Part shown: piece by piece, positions 16,869 to 25,250 of the stretch
How positions within the stretch are numbered: position 1 is the stretch's first letter
How the letters are laid out: each line of letters starts with the position of its first letter
From: Hyphomicrobiales bacterium
GTDB taxonomy: Bacteria; Pseudomonadota; Alphaproteobacteria; Rhizobiales; Rhizobiaceae
DNA length: 64,000 bases
Reading direction: 5' to 3'
Assembly (NCBI GenBank): GCA_900473745.1
Contig: UCMW01000017.1
Location: 137,513 to 201,512 of the forward strand
Notes under the pieces: generated by a model
Told to the model about the DNA's origin: nothing
The model's input: only the letters and a program-made list of their open reading frames with translations
Database searches by the model: none
Made by a program: the position numbers and the translations under genes

Positions 16869-18457
16869 GACAACATCCCGTGATCGGCCTTGATCATGTC
16901 GGCTGCCTTTTCGGCGATCATGATGGTCGGCGCATTGGTGTTGGACGAGACCACGGTCGGCATGATCGAGGCGTCGATGACGCGCAGACCTTCGATGCCG
17001 TTGAAGCGCAGACGCGGATCCACGACGGCAGCGGGATCCGAGCCCATTCGGCAGGTGCCGGCAGGGTGGTGGTCAGTCTTCGAATGGCGGCAGGCATAGT
17101 TGAAATAGTCCTGGTCGCTCTGCACATCCGGGCCCGGCAGGCGCTCGGCCTTGACGTAGGGCTTCAGCGCATCCTGGCGCATGATGTCTCTGGCAGTCTT
17201 CAAACCCCGGATCGACATCTCGCGATCATGCGGATCGGCCCAGTAGTTGGGATCGATCAAGGGAGCTGCGAGCGGGTCGGCCGAGCCGAGCCTGACGGTG
17301 CCGCGTGACCGTGGCCTTAGATAGGCGGAATTCAGCGTCACGCCGCCATTGGCCATGGCGGCGACACCGGCCTCGATGCCGGAACCGAGACCGAGATGGA
17401 ACTGGATGTCCGGCGAGCGGGCCTCCGGATCGGCATACCAGAATCCCCCGGTCTCAAAGAGGCTCGAGGCGACAGGGCCGGTTTTGGTCAGCAGATATTG
17501 CAGCCCGGCGAGCATCGAGAGATGCGGCTTGGCGAAACGGTCATAGGTGTGCGGCCCGGTGCATTCTGCGATGACGAAGAGATCGAGATGGTCCTGCAGA
17601 TTGGAGCCGACGCCCGGCTGGTCGAAAACGACGGGCACGCCGACCGAGGCGAGATGATCGGCAGGCCCAATGCCGGACAGCATCAGCAGACGCGGGCTGC
17701 CGATGGCACCCGACGAGAGAAGCACTTCCCGTTCGGCCCGAACGACGCCCTCACCGGCAAGCTCGACTCCAACAGCGCGTCCGCTTTCGACCACGAGCTT
17801 CAGCACCTGGGCGTCGGTGCGGATGGTGAGGTTCGGCCGTTTGCGTGCGGGGTTGAGATAGGCAATTGACGCCGAGGAACGGCGGACATTGCGCTGGGTC
17901 AGCTGGTAATACCCGACGCCGTCCTGCGTCTCGCCGGTCATGTCACCATTGAAGGGAATGCCGAGCTCGGCTGCCGCCTTGAAATAGGCCTCGCAGATCG
18001 GCAGGGGGGCCGAGGGCTTGCTGACACCGAGCGGACCGCCTTTGCCATGATAGCGGTCGTCGAAGCTGTCATTGTCTTCGGCCTTGCGGAAGTAAGGCAG
18101 CACATCGTCGTAGGACCAACCTTCGCAACCCATCTGGCGCCAGTCGTCATAGTCGAGCGCATTGCCGCGCGTGTAGATCTGCGCGTTGATGCTTGAGCCG
18201 CCGCCGATGACCTTGGCCTGCGTGTAGCGGATTACCATGTTGTTCAAGTGCCGCTGCGGCACCGTGCTCCAGCCCCAGCTGCCGATGCCCTTGGTCATCT
18301 TCGCAAAGCCCGCCGGCAGATGGTAGAAGGGATGCCAGTCGCGCCCGCCTGCCTCGAGCAGGAGCACGTTGAAATCCGGATTTTCCGACAGGCGCGCAGC
18401 GAGCACCGAGCCCGCCGAACCGCCGCCGACTATAATGAAATCAAAACCTTGCCGCAT
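16865..18457 (-). CDS. GMC-family FAD-dependent oxidoreductase (choline/alcohol dehydrogenase-like)
   Basis: A 530-residue flavoenzyme with the N-terminal FAD motif DFIIVGGGSAGSVLAARLSE, the GMC signature 1 region around IGGGSSINAQIYTRGNALDYD, signature 2 LLSSGAIGSPRLLMLSGIGP, and the C-terminal active-site region HPAGTCRMGSDP plus NTNAPTIMIAEKAADMI. The catalytic His is expected in the HxxGTCRMG block. No signal peptide is visible, so the enzyme is cytoplasmic. It lies between an SDR and a Dabb gene in the importer operon. Choline is unlikely as substrate in a carbohydrate operon; a sugar or polyol hydroxyl is the better guess. Confidence 0.9.
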   Translation of the reverse strand: MRQGFDFIIVGGGSAGSVLAARLSENPDFNVLLLEAGGRDWHPFYHLPAGFAKMTKGIGSWGWSTVPQRHLNNMVIRYTQAKVIGGGSSINAQIYTRGNALDYDDWRQMGCEGWSYDDVLPYFRKAEDNDSFDDRYHGKGGPLGVSKPSAPLPICEAYFKAAAELGIPFNGDMTGETQDGVGYYQLTQRNVRRSSASIAYLNPARKRPNLTIRTDAQVLKLVVESGRAVGVELAGEGVVRAEREVLLSSGAIGSPRLLMLSGIGPADHLASVGVPVVFDQPGVGSNLQDHLDLFVIAECTGPHTYDRFAKPHLSMLAGLQYLLTKTGPVASSLFETGGFWYADPEARSPDIQFHLGLGSGIEAGVAAMANGGVTLNSAYLRPRSRGTVRLGSADPLAAPLIDPNYWADPHDREMSIRGLKTARDIMRQDALKPYVKAERLPGPDVQSDQDYFNYACRHSKTDHHPAGTCRMGSDPAAVVDPRLRFNGIEGLRVIDASIMPTVVSSNTNAPTIMIAEKAADMIKADHGMLS

Positions 18458-18466
18458 TCTATTCTC

Positions 18467-19225
18467 CTAGAGGCGAGCCAGCGAAAGCCCGCCGTCGACC
18501 GGGATCACCGCACCATTGGCGAAAGCAAAACGCCCTTCGGCAAGCGGCACGACCACGCTGCCGATATCGGCCGGCTGACCCCAGCGCAGAGCAGGCACGA
18601 GCCCGCCCTCGATCCGCGCCGTGTATTTGTCCTTCACGCCCGCCGTCATCTCGGTTTCGATGATGCCAGGTCTCAGCTCGAAGACGCCGATGCCATGCGG
18701 GGCGAGTCGAAGGGCAAAGAGCTCGGCCATCATCCCGGCCCCGGCTTTTGAGATGCAGTATTCCGCCCGCTCGATCGAGGCCATGCTGGCGCTCACCGAG
18801 GTCACGAAGACGATCGAACGATAGCTGTCGGATGGGGTTGCCAGCATGCGCCGCGCGACCTCCTGGGCGAGGAAGAAGGCGCCGCGGAGATTGACACCGA
18901 GCACGAAGTCGAAACTGTCGGGTGTCAACGCAAGCATGTCGCCACGGATCTTGGCGGGCACGCCGGCATTGGATACGAAGGTGGTGACAGGGCCCAGGCG
19001 TGCTTCGACCTGATCAAGGACCGAGGCGACGTTGTCGATATCCTGCAGATCATGGCGAATGTAGATGGCCGATTCACCCAGTTCATCGAGCGCTGCCAAC
19101 ACCTGGGGCGAATCTTCCTCGGACCTCGAGGCCAGCACGATCTTGTAGCCGGCGCCGGCCAGCTCGCGGGCGATGCCGAGGCCGATGCCCTGCTGGCCTC
19201 CCGTAATCAGTGCGACCTTGCTCAC
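18467..19225 (-). CDS. SDR-family dehydrogenase (3-ketoacyl-reductase-like, sugar operon)
   Basis: A 252-residue classical SDR beginning at GTG 19225, which overlaps the GMC stop as GTGA and has GGAG eight bases upstream. The long frame extending to 19831 is antisense-type read-through within the GMC gene and is not used. Motifs are TGGQQGIG at residues 8-15, SNAG near 85-88, and Ser143, Tyr156, Lys160 (YCISK). The C-terminus NGAVIPVDGGLSL is typical. It probably reduces or oxidises an intermediate made by the flanking GMC enzymes. Confidence 0.88.
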   Translation of the reverse strand: MSKVALITGGQQGIGLGIARELAGAGYKIVLASRSEEDSPQVLAALDELGESAIYIRHDLQDIDNVASVLDQVEARLGPVTTFVSNAGVPAKIRGDMLALTPDSFDFVLGVNLRGAFFLAQEVARRMLATPSDSYRSIVFVTSVSASMASIERAEYCISKAGAGMMAELFALRLAPHGIGVFELRPGIIETEMTAGVKDKYTARIEGGLVPALRWGQPADIGSVVVPLAEGRFAFANGAVIPVDGGLSLARL

Positions 19226-20721
19226 TGGCTGAACTCCGTTTCGATGATGTGCTGGCCCGACCGCAGGGCGAGTGCTGCGATTGTCAGGGCCGGGTTGACG
19301 GCGGCCGAGGTCGGCAGGATCGACGCGTCGACGATGAAGAGATTGCGATGATCGTGGCTGCGGCCAAAGCTGTCGACCACGCTCTTTGCCGGATCGGACC
19401 CCATGCGCGCCGTACCACATTGATGCGACGGTGTGCGCCGATCGAAGGGACGCGACAGCACAACCGGGTAGCCGGCTTTCCGGATCAGTGATTTCAGCCT
19501 GTCGACCAAAGCAAGATGCGCTTCCCAGTTCGACCGCTTCCAGTCGAGCATGATCCGACCGTTCCTGACCGTCACGCGGCTTTGGGGATTGGGCAGATCT
19601 TCCGACATGGCATAGAGATCGATCGATCGATTGGCGATCCAGTGAGCAAGCGGTCGCGGCAACGGCGAGCTCGCAGCGAGGATCGGGCCGGTGATCTTGC
19701 CCAGCAACTGGATATTGCCGAGCGGTTCGCCGTTCGGTCCGCCCGTCAGGTAGAAGTCGTTGACCAGCAGGGTCTTCTGGTAGACCGAGCGATTCCGGCG
19801 CAACGGGTGGAGCGCCAGCACCGCCGAACAATTGTGGTTCATGAAGTTGCGGCCAACTTGGTCGGAGCGGTTTGCCAGACCCTGCGGATGGTTTTCGTCG
19901 GCCGAGGACAGCAGGATGGCAGCACTCCTGACGGCACCGGCCGAGAGAGCCACGAGCGGTGCGCTCAGTATCTTTGTCTCACCTTGGTTCACCACCTCGA
20001 CACCGGTGATCTTTCCGCCCCCGCCCGCCAGAAGGCGTGTGACTTCGCATCCCGTCGCAAGCGACACGTTAGGATGGCGAAGCGCTGCGGCGAGGCTCAC
20101 CGTCTCCGCGTCCTTCTTGCCGCCGCAGGTGTCTGGGAAGGCGTCCCAGGTCGTTTTTCCATGGGCGAGCCATAGGTCGATATCGACACCAAGTGGCAGG
20201 GAAGCCGGGTGGAGACCGACGGATTTCAAACGACGGCGCAGATCGGCGATGGCAGGCTCGTCCGGTACGGGGCGATGGTCATACGTTCCTGAATGCGGCG
20301 GCTCGGTCGGATCCTCGCCCAGAGTGCCCCGAACCTCGAACAGGTGTTCGGCCTGCTGGTACCACGGTTCCAGACTGTCGTAACCGATCGGCCAACCGGG
20401 CGTCGTTCCGCCCATATGGCGCAGCGGCGAAAAATCCTCGCGGCGATAGCGCAGCAGCACAGCTCCGTAGAATTTCGAATTGCCGCCGACATTGTAATAG
20501 TTGCCGGGATTGAAAAGCTGGTTGTCGCCGTCGAGCCACTCTTCCTTCGGCCTAAAATGCGCCTTGCCGAAGATGGCCTCTGCATCGCGATCGGCCGGGG
20601 ACGGTTTCAGCCTTTCCCCCTTCTCGACGATCAGGATGCGGCGACCGGTCGGCGCAAGCTGCGCGGCAAGCGTTGCGCCGCCCATGCCGGAACCGATGAT
20701 GATGACGTCTGCGTCGCTCAT
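19222..20721 (-). CDS. second GMC-family oxidoreductase
   Basis: A 499-residue GMC enzyme distinct from the one at 16865-18457. It has FAD motif DVIIIGSGMGGATLAAQLAP, a VGGNSKFYGAVLLRYR segment in place of the usual GGSSxxN block, LVALSAGAVRSAAILLSSA, and a C-terminal active-site block HQCGTARMGSDPAKSVVD with FIVDASILPTSAAVNPALTIAALALR. This resembles the gluconate-2-dehydrogenase/glucose-dehydrogenase-like GMC subgroup rather than choline dehydrogenase. No signal peptide and no separate cytochrome or gamma subunit gene are nearby, so its electron acceptor is unclear. Confidence 0.88.
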   Translation of the reverse strand: MSDADVIIIGSGMGGATLAAQLAPTGRRILIVEKGERLKPSPADRDAEAIFGKAHFRPKEEWLDGDNQLFNPGNYYNVGGNSKFYGAVLLRYRREDFSPLRHMGGTTPGWPIGYDSLEPWYQQAEHLFEVRGTLGEDPTEPPHSGTYDHRPVPDEPAIADLRRRLKSVGLHPASLPLGVDIDLWLAHGKTTWDAFPDTCGGKKDAETVSLAAALRHPNVSLATGCEVTRLLAGGGGKITGVEVVNQGETKILSAPLVALSAGAVRSAAILLSSADENHPQGLANRSDQVGRNFMNHNCSAVLALHPLRRNRSVYQKTLLVNDFYLTGGPNGEPLGNIQLLGKITGPILAASSPLPRPLAHWIANRSIDLYAMSEDLPNPQSRVTVRNGRIMLDWKRSNWEAHLALVDRLKSLIRKAGYPVVLSRPFDRRTPSHQCGTARMGSDPAKSVVDSFGRSHDHRNLFIVDASILPTSAAVNPALTIAALALRSGQHIIETEFSQ

Positions 20722-21830
20722 GGCCGGATGCGCTCTTCCGTCTTCGGATCGAAGGCTACAGCCTTTTCCATGTTGACGGCAAAGTCGAAGTCGTCACCCC
20801 CGGCAATATCGACGTCAGCCCGCATGCGCGCGATCACGTCCTTGCCGCCGAGACCCATGGTGACGAAGGTGTCGGAGCCTGCGGGCTCGGTGACGATCAC
20901 CCGGTTCTTCAGGCTGACGATGTTCTGCGACTTGCGGTCGGCACCATCAGGATCGGTAATCGCCTCCGGGCGGATGCCGAGCAGGATTTCCCGTCCGTCC
21001 CAGGCGGCTAGGCTCGGCTGGCTGAAGGCGAGCAGGCTCTTCGATCCATCCCCCAGCAAGACTTCGGCATGCGGCGTGCCATCGCGAACGACGACACGTG
21101 CCGGCACGACATTCATTGCCGGACTTCCCATGAAGGTGGCGACGAAGACATTGGCCGGCGTCTCGTAGATCTCCTTCGGCGTGCCGAGCTGCTGGATATA
21201 GCCCTTGTTCATCACCGCAATCCGCGTCGAGAGCGTCATCGCCTCGATCTGGTCGTGGGTCACATAGACGATGGTGCGTTTCAGCTTGGCATGCAGCTTC
21301 TTGATTTCGGTGCGCATGTCGACGCGCAGCTTGGCGTCGAGGTTCGACAGAGGCTCGTCGAACAGGAAGACATCGGGATCGCGCACCAGCGCGCGGCCCA
21401 TGGCGACACGCTGGCGCTGGCCGCCGGACAGTTGGCCCGGCTTGCGGTCGGTGAGATGATCGATCTGCAGGAGCTTCGCGACATCAAGCAGCGCCTTGTC
21501 GCGTTCCGGCTTCGGTATGCCATGCATTTCAAGCCCGAAGGTGATGTTCTGGCCGACGGTCATGTTCGGGTAGAGCGCATAAGACTGGAAGACCATGGCG
21601 ATGTTACGCTTCGACGGATGCACCCCGTTGATGACCCGGTCCCTGATCGCGATCTCGCCCGAGGAAATGCCCTCGAGCCCGGCGATCATGCCGAGAAGTG
21701 TCGACTTGCCGCAGCCGGAGGGGCCGACGAGCACGAGGAACTCGCCCTCCTCAACCGAGATGTCGACACGGTGCAGAACTTCCAACTGTCCGTAGGACTT
21801 GGTGACGTTCCGGATGTCGAGAAAGCCCAT
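20718..21830 (-). CDS. carbohydrate ABC transporter ATP-binding protein (UgpC/MalK-like)
   Basis: A 370-residue ATPase of carbohydrate uptake family 1. Walker A GPSGCGKST, Q-loop FQSYALYPNMTV, signature LSGGQRQRVAMGRAL, Walker B VFLFDEPLSNLDAKL and switch His in VYVTHDQIEAMT are all present. The C-terminal third has a TOBE/MalK regulatory domain (LGIRPEAITDPDG). It lies 4 bp after the permease gene and overlaps the GMC gene. It is the only ATPase in the operon and probably serves as a homodimer. Confidence 0.93.
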   Translation of the reverse strand: MGFLDIRNVTKSYGQLEVLHRVDISVEEGEFLVLVGPSGCGKSTLLGMIAGLEGISSGEIAIRDRVINGVHPSKRNIAMVFQSYALYPNMTVGQNITFGLEMHGIPKPERDKALLDVAKLLQIDHLTDRKPGQLSGGQRQRVAMGRALVRDPDVFLFDEPLSNLDAKLRVDMRTEIKKLHAKLKRTIVYVTHDQIEAMTLSTRIAVMNKGYIQQLGTPKEIYETPANVFVATFMGSPAMNVVPARVVVRDGTPHAEVLLGDGSKSLLAFSQPSLAAWDGREILLGIRPEAITDPDGADRKSQNIVSLKNRVIVTEPAGSDTFVTMGLGGKDVIARMRADVDIAGGDDFDFAVNMEKAVAFDPKTEERIRP

Positions 21831-21834
21831 GATC

Positions 21835-22713
21835 TTATCCTTTGACTGAACCGGCCATCAGTCCGCGCACGAAATAGCGCCCGGCGACGACGTAAACGAG
21901 AAGGGTGGGAAGGGCAGCGATGATCGCGCCCGCGAAGTGGACGTTGTATTCCTTCACACCCGTGGAGGACTGAACGAGGTTGTTGAGCGCTGCCGTCATC
22001 GGCTGGCTGGTGCCGCCGAAGGAGACGCCGAACAGGAAGTCGTTCCAGATATTGGTGAACTGCCAGATGACGGAGACGACGGTGATCGGGCCGGACACCG
22101 GCAGAAGGATGCGCCAGAAGATCCGGAAGAAGCCCGCGCCGTCGATCTGGGCCGCCTTGACCAGTTCGGTCGGGAAGGTCGCGTAGTAGTTGCGGTAGTA
22201 GAGCGTGGTGAAGCCGATACCATAGACCACATGCACCAGAACCAGCCCCGGAACGGAACCTGCGAGCCCGAGCTTGCCGAGCACCAGCGCCATCGGGATG
22301 AGCACGATCTGGAAAGGAATGAAGCAGGAAAACAGCATCAGGCCGAAGACGATGGTGTCGCCGCGGAAGCGCCATTTGGTCAACACATAGCCGTTGAGGG
22401 CGCCGAGGATCGTTGAGATGGCGACGGCCGGCACGACCATCAGGATCGAGTTCAGGAAGTAGGGCTTGAGGCCGGTGGGCGACACGCCGATCTGGGCGGT
22501 CGACCATGCGGATCGCCATGCATCCAGCGTCCAGGTCTGCGGCAGCGCCATCATGTTACCGCCGGTGATCTCCGGCAACGGCTTCAGCGAGTTGATGCCC
22601 ATTACATAGAGCGGCAGCAGGTAGAAGAGCGCGAAAAGGAGAAGCACCAGATAGATGAAGGCGCGGGTGACGCGACCTGTCCTGACGGCGGTGTCCTGGC
22701 TGACGGCAGACAT
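21835..22713 (-). CDS. carbohydrate ABC transporter permease (MalG/UgpE-like)
   Basis: A 292-residue inner-membrane protein with six predicted hydrophobic segments. It carries the ATPase-docking EAA-type loop around AAQIDGAGFFRIFWRILLPVSGP (about residues 187-209). The start ATG overlaps the stop of the other permease as ATGA. Together with the 22713-23606 product it makes the heterodimeric channel. Confidence 0.92.
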   Translation of the reverse strand: MSAVSQDTAVRTGRVTRAFIYLVLLLFALFYLLPLYVMGINSLKPLPEITGGNMMALPQTWTLDAWRSAWSTAQIGVSPTGLKPYFLNSILMVVPAVAISTILGALNGYVLTKWRFRGDTIVFGLMLFSCFIPFQIVLIPMALVLGKLGLAGSVPGLVLVHVVYGIGFTTLYYRNYYATFPTELVKAAQIDGAGFFRIFWRILLPVSGPITVVSVIWQFTNIWNDFLFGVSFGGTSQPMTAALNNLVQSSTGVKEYNVHFAGAIIAALPTLLVYVVAGRYFVRGLMAGSVKG

Positions 22714-23606
22714 CAGTTCTTCTCCTTCAGTTCGGCATAGAGATAGGGAACCATGATGGCAGCGATGGTCATCAGCATGATCACGGCGGAGGCTGAGCCG
22801 ACGCCCATCTGATTGCGGGTGAAGGTGTAGGAATACATGAAGGTCGCCGGCATCTCGGTGGCGCGGCCCGGACCGCCGCCGGTGAGCGCGATGACAAGGT
22901 CATAGGACTTGATCGCGAGGTGACTGAGGATAACGAAGGCCGAGAGAAAGGCCGGCCGCAGCATCGGAATGACGATCCGCCGGTAGAGCTGGAAGCTCGA
23001 TGCACCGTCGATCTGGGCGGCCTTGAGGATTTCATTGTCGATTCCCCGCAGACCCGCCAGGAACATGGCCATGACAAAACCACTGGTCTGCCAGACCGCC
23101 GCGATGACGATAGTATAGACCGCCATGTCGTTGTCCTTGATCCAGGTAAAGGAGAAGCTCTCCCAGCCCCAGAGCCGCATGATCCGCTCAAGACCGATGC
23201 CGGGATCGAGGAACCATTTCCAGGCCGTGCCGGTGACGATGAAGGACAGCGCCATCGGGTAGAGGTAGATCGGGCGCAGCAGCCCCTCGCCCCTTATCTT
23301 CTGGTCGAGGAAGATCGCCAGCATCAGGCCGAGTGCCGTGCAGATGACGATATAGAGACTGGCGAAAACCGCGATGTTGCTGATCGCGATGTGCCAATTT
23401 TCCTGGGCCCAGAGCCGGCTGTAATTGGTGAAGCCGATGAAGTTGTAGACGGGCAGCATCTTCGAGCCGGTGAAGGACAGGAAGATCGTGAACAGGATGA
23501 ACCCGTAGACGAACAGCAGAATGACGGCGAAGGACGGTGCGAGCACAATCTTCGGTAGCCAGTCCTGCACACGCGTGCGCAAGTCAGCCCGGGTCGAGCT
23601 TGTCAT
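22713..23606 (-). CDS. carbohydrate ABC transporter permease (MalF/UgpA-like)
   Basis: A 297-residue inner-membrane protein with six hydrophobic segments and the EAA-type loop LKAAQIDGASSFQLYRRIVIP. The ATG at 23606 with GGGAG upstream was chosen because the 65 residues before it in the open frame are basic and Ser/Pro-rich and cover the hairpin region, unlike any permease N-terminus. Partner of the MalG-like permease. Confidence 0.92.
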   Translation of the reverse strand: MTSSTRADLRTRVQDWLPKIVLAPSFAVILLFVYGFILFTIFLSFTGSKMLPVYNFIGFTNYSRLWAQENWHIAISNIAVFASLYIVICTALGLMLAIFLDQKIRGEGLLRPIYLYPMALSFIVTGTAWKWFLDPGIGLERIMRLWGWESFSFTWIKDNDMAVYTIVIAAVWQTSGFVMAMFLAGLRGIDNEILKAAQIDGASSFQLYRRIVIPMLRPAFLSAFVILSHLAIKSYDLVIALTGGGPGRATEMPATFMYSYTFTRNQMGVGSASAVIMLMTIAAIMVPYLYAELKEKN

Positions 23607-23634
23607 GAGGGTTCTCCCTGTATGGTGTGATAGA

Positions 23635-23699
23635 CCGACGCCGCCTTTCACCTGGCAGACGGCGTCGGAGGGGCCACGGGCGACGAGGAGCGTCGCCCG
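23635..23699. repeat. two consecutive GC-rich stem-loops between binding-protein and permease genes
   Basis: Stem 1 is CCGACGCCG (23635-23643) with CGGCGTCGG (23660-23668). Stem 2 is CGGGCGACG (23677-23685) with CGTCGCCCG (23691-23699) around AGGAG. They start 11 bp after the binding-protein stop on the minus strand. Such stems commonly protect the upstream mRNA from exonucleases and dampen read-through, which gives excess binding protein over permease. No T-run follows, so they are not simple terminators. Confidence 0.75.
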
Positions 23700-23709
23700 C
23701 GACGGGAGG

Positions 23710-24954
23710 TTACTTTGCAGCAGCGACCGCTTCGGCGAGCGCCTTGGCTGCCTCGGCGCCATCCTTGAACCCGCCGTTGAAGGCCTTGGTGACGACGTCA
23801 TAGACGGCGTTCTTCACGGCTGCCGGAGCAGCGTGGCCATGCGCCATGGAGCCGAAGAGCGACCCAGCAGAGCTCGCTTCGGCGAGATCCTTCATGCCCT
23901 TCTTCCCGCAATCGTCGAAATCGGTGTCCGGCACGTCGGTGCGGGCCGGGACGGATCCCTTGACGACGTTGAAGGCAGACTGGAACTTCGGGCTCTCGAT
24001 CGCGGACGCCATGGCCATCTGCGCCTTGATGTTATCGTCGCCCGAGACGTTGAACATCGCGAACTGGTCGGAGTTGAACGTCACCGAGCCCTGTGTCCCG
24101 GGGAAGCGGATGCAGACGAAGTCTTCGCCCGGCTTCTGGCCGGCCTTCAGGAACTCGCCCTTGGCCCAGTCGCCCATCATCTGCATGCCGGCCTTGCCTT
24201 CGATGACCATGGCTGAAGCGAGGTTCCAGTCACGACCGGAGAAGTTGTCGTCGGCGTAGCTGCGCAGCTTGATCAGACGATCGAAGGCATCGGCCATGTC
24301 GGCACCGCCAAGCGTTTCCTCGTCGAGATCGATAAAGGCTTTCTTGTAAAAATCATTGCCCTTGGACAGAACCACGCCGTCGAAGACGGTGGCATCCTGC
24401 CAAGGCTGGCCACCATGGGCGAGCGGGGTGATGCCGTTTGCCTTCATCTTGTCGAGCATGGCGACGAGTTCGTCCCAGCTCTCGGGCGCCTTGCCACCGG
24501 CTGCGTCGAGCGCTGCCTTGTTGATCCACACCCAGTTGGTCGAGTGGACATTGACCGGAGCAGCGATCCAGCGGCCGTCATATTTCGAGAACTTCTGCAG
24601 CGCTTCCGGCACCACCTTGTCCCAGCCTTCGGCAGCGGCCACTTCATCCAGATTGCCGAGCGCACCCTGCTCTGCCCAGTCAAGAATGTCGAAGCCGAGC
24701 ATCTGGACGGCGGTCGGCGAATCGCCAGCCGTAACGCGAGCACGCAGCGCAGTCATGGCGGCTTCACCGCCGCCACCGGCGACTGGCATGTCCACCCAGC
24801 CGATACCCTTGGTGTTCAGATCCTCCTTCAGAACGTTCAGAGCTGCGGCCTCGCCACCCGAGGTCCACCAGTGAAGCACCTCCACATCGGTCGCCTTGGC
24901 GGCACCCGCCATCATTGTCAGTGCAATTGCAGTCGTTGTCAGAAACTTGCTCAT
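23710..24954 (-). CDS. carbohydrate ABC transporter substrate-binding protein
   Basis: A 414-residue extracellular solute-binding protein, family 1. The signal peptide has core [16 protein letters not shown]. The mature start [20 protein letters not shown] and later [38 protein letters not shown] and [10 protein letters not shown] match the glucose/mannose-type group of binding proteins. It is the first gene of the minus-strand operon and faces a LacI gene across a region with two candidate operators. The ligand is therefore a mono- or oligosaccharide or derivative; glucose itself is not proven. Confidence 0.9.
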   Translation of the reverse strand: MSKFLTTTAIALTMMAGAAKATDVEVLHWWTSGGEAAALNVLKEDLNTKGIGWVDMPVAGGGGEAAMTALRARVTAGDSPTAVQMLGFDILDWAEQGALGNLDEVAAAEGWDKVVPEALQKFSKYDGRWIAAPVNVHSTNWVWINKAALDAAGGKAPESWDELVAMLDKMKANGITPLAHGGQPWQDATVFDGVVLSKGNDFYKKAFIDLDEETLGGADMADAFDRLIKLRSYADDNFSGRDWNLASAMVIEGKAGMQMMGDWAKGEFLKAGQKPGEDFVCIRFPGTQGSVTFNSDQFAMFNVSGDDNIKAQMAMASAIESPKFQSAFNVVKGSVPARTDVPDTDFDDCGKKGMKDLAEASSAGSLFGSMAHGHAAPAAVKNAVYDVVTKAFNGGFKDGAEAAKALAEAVAAAK

Positions 24955-25250
24955 TTCATCCTCCTCATTCGCAAGTTATCGGGTCTCCCACCCGCCATCC
25001 CGTCGCCAGAAACACCGTTTCCGATCGCCGATCCTCAATTTAAAACGTTACAAATTCCGCAAAGTCAAGAACTGCAAACCTCCCTATTTTTCGCTCAAGA
25101 CCATCAATCAGAGCTATAATAAGGACTTCTTCAGGCACAAATGGCCTTGAGCGATATTTAAATCGTTTTAAATTTTGATGCCGCATGCTTGCGACCGGAT
25201 CTGCAAGGCGCTAAGCTGCTCCATCGTCGAAAAGGTGAAGATCCCGAAGA
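24955..25250. promoter_or_regulatory. divergent control region with two LacI-type operator candidates
   Basis: This 296-bp region separates the binding-protein gene from the divergent LacI gene. AATTTAAAACGTTACAAATT lies at 25037-25056, and the complement of 25155-25174 reads AATTTAAAACGATTTAAATA. The two agree at 16 of 20 positions and both carry a central CG, the hallmark of LacI-family operators. They are about 118 bp apart centre to centre, which would allow looping. The first lies 83 bp upstream of the binding-protein start and the second 77 bp upstream of the regulator start. Confidence 0.7.
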
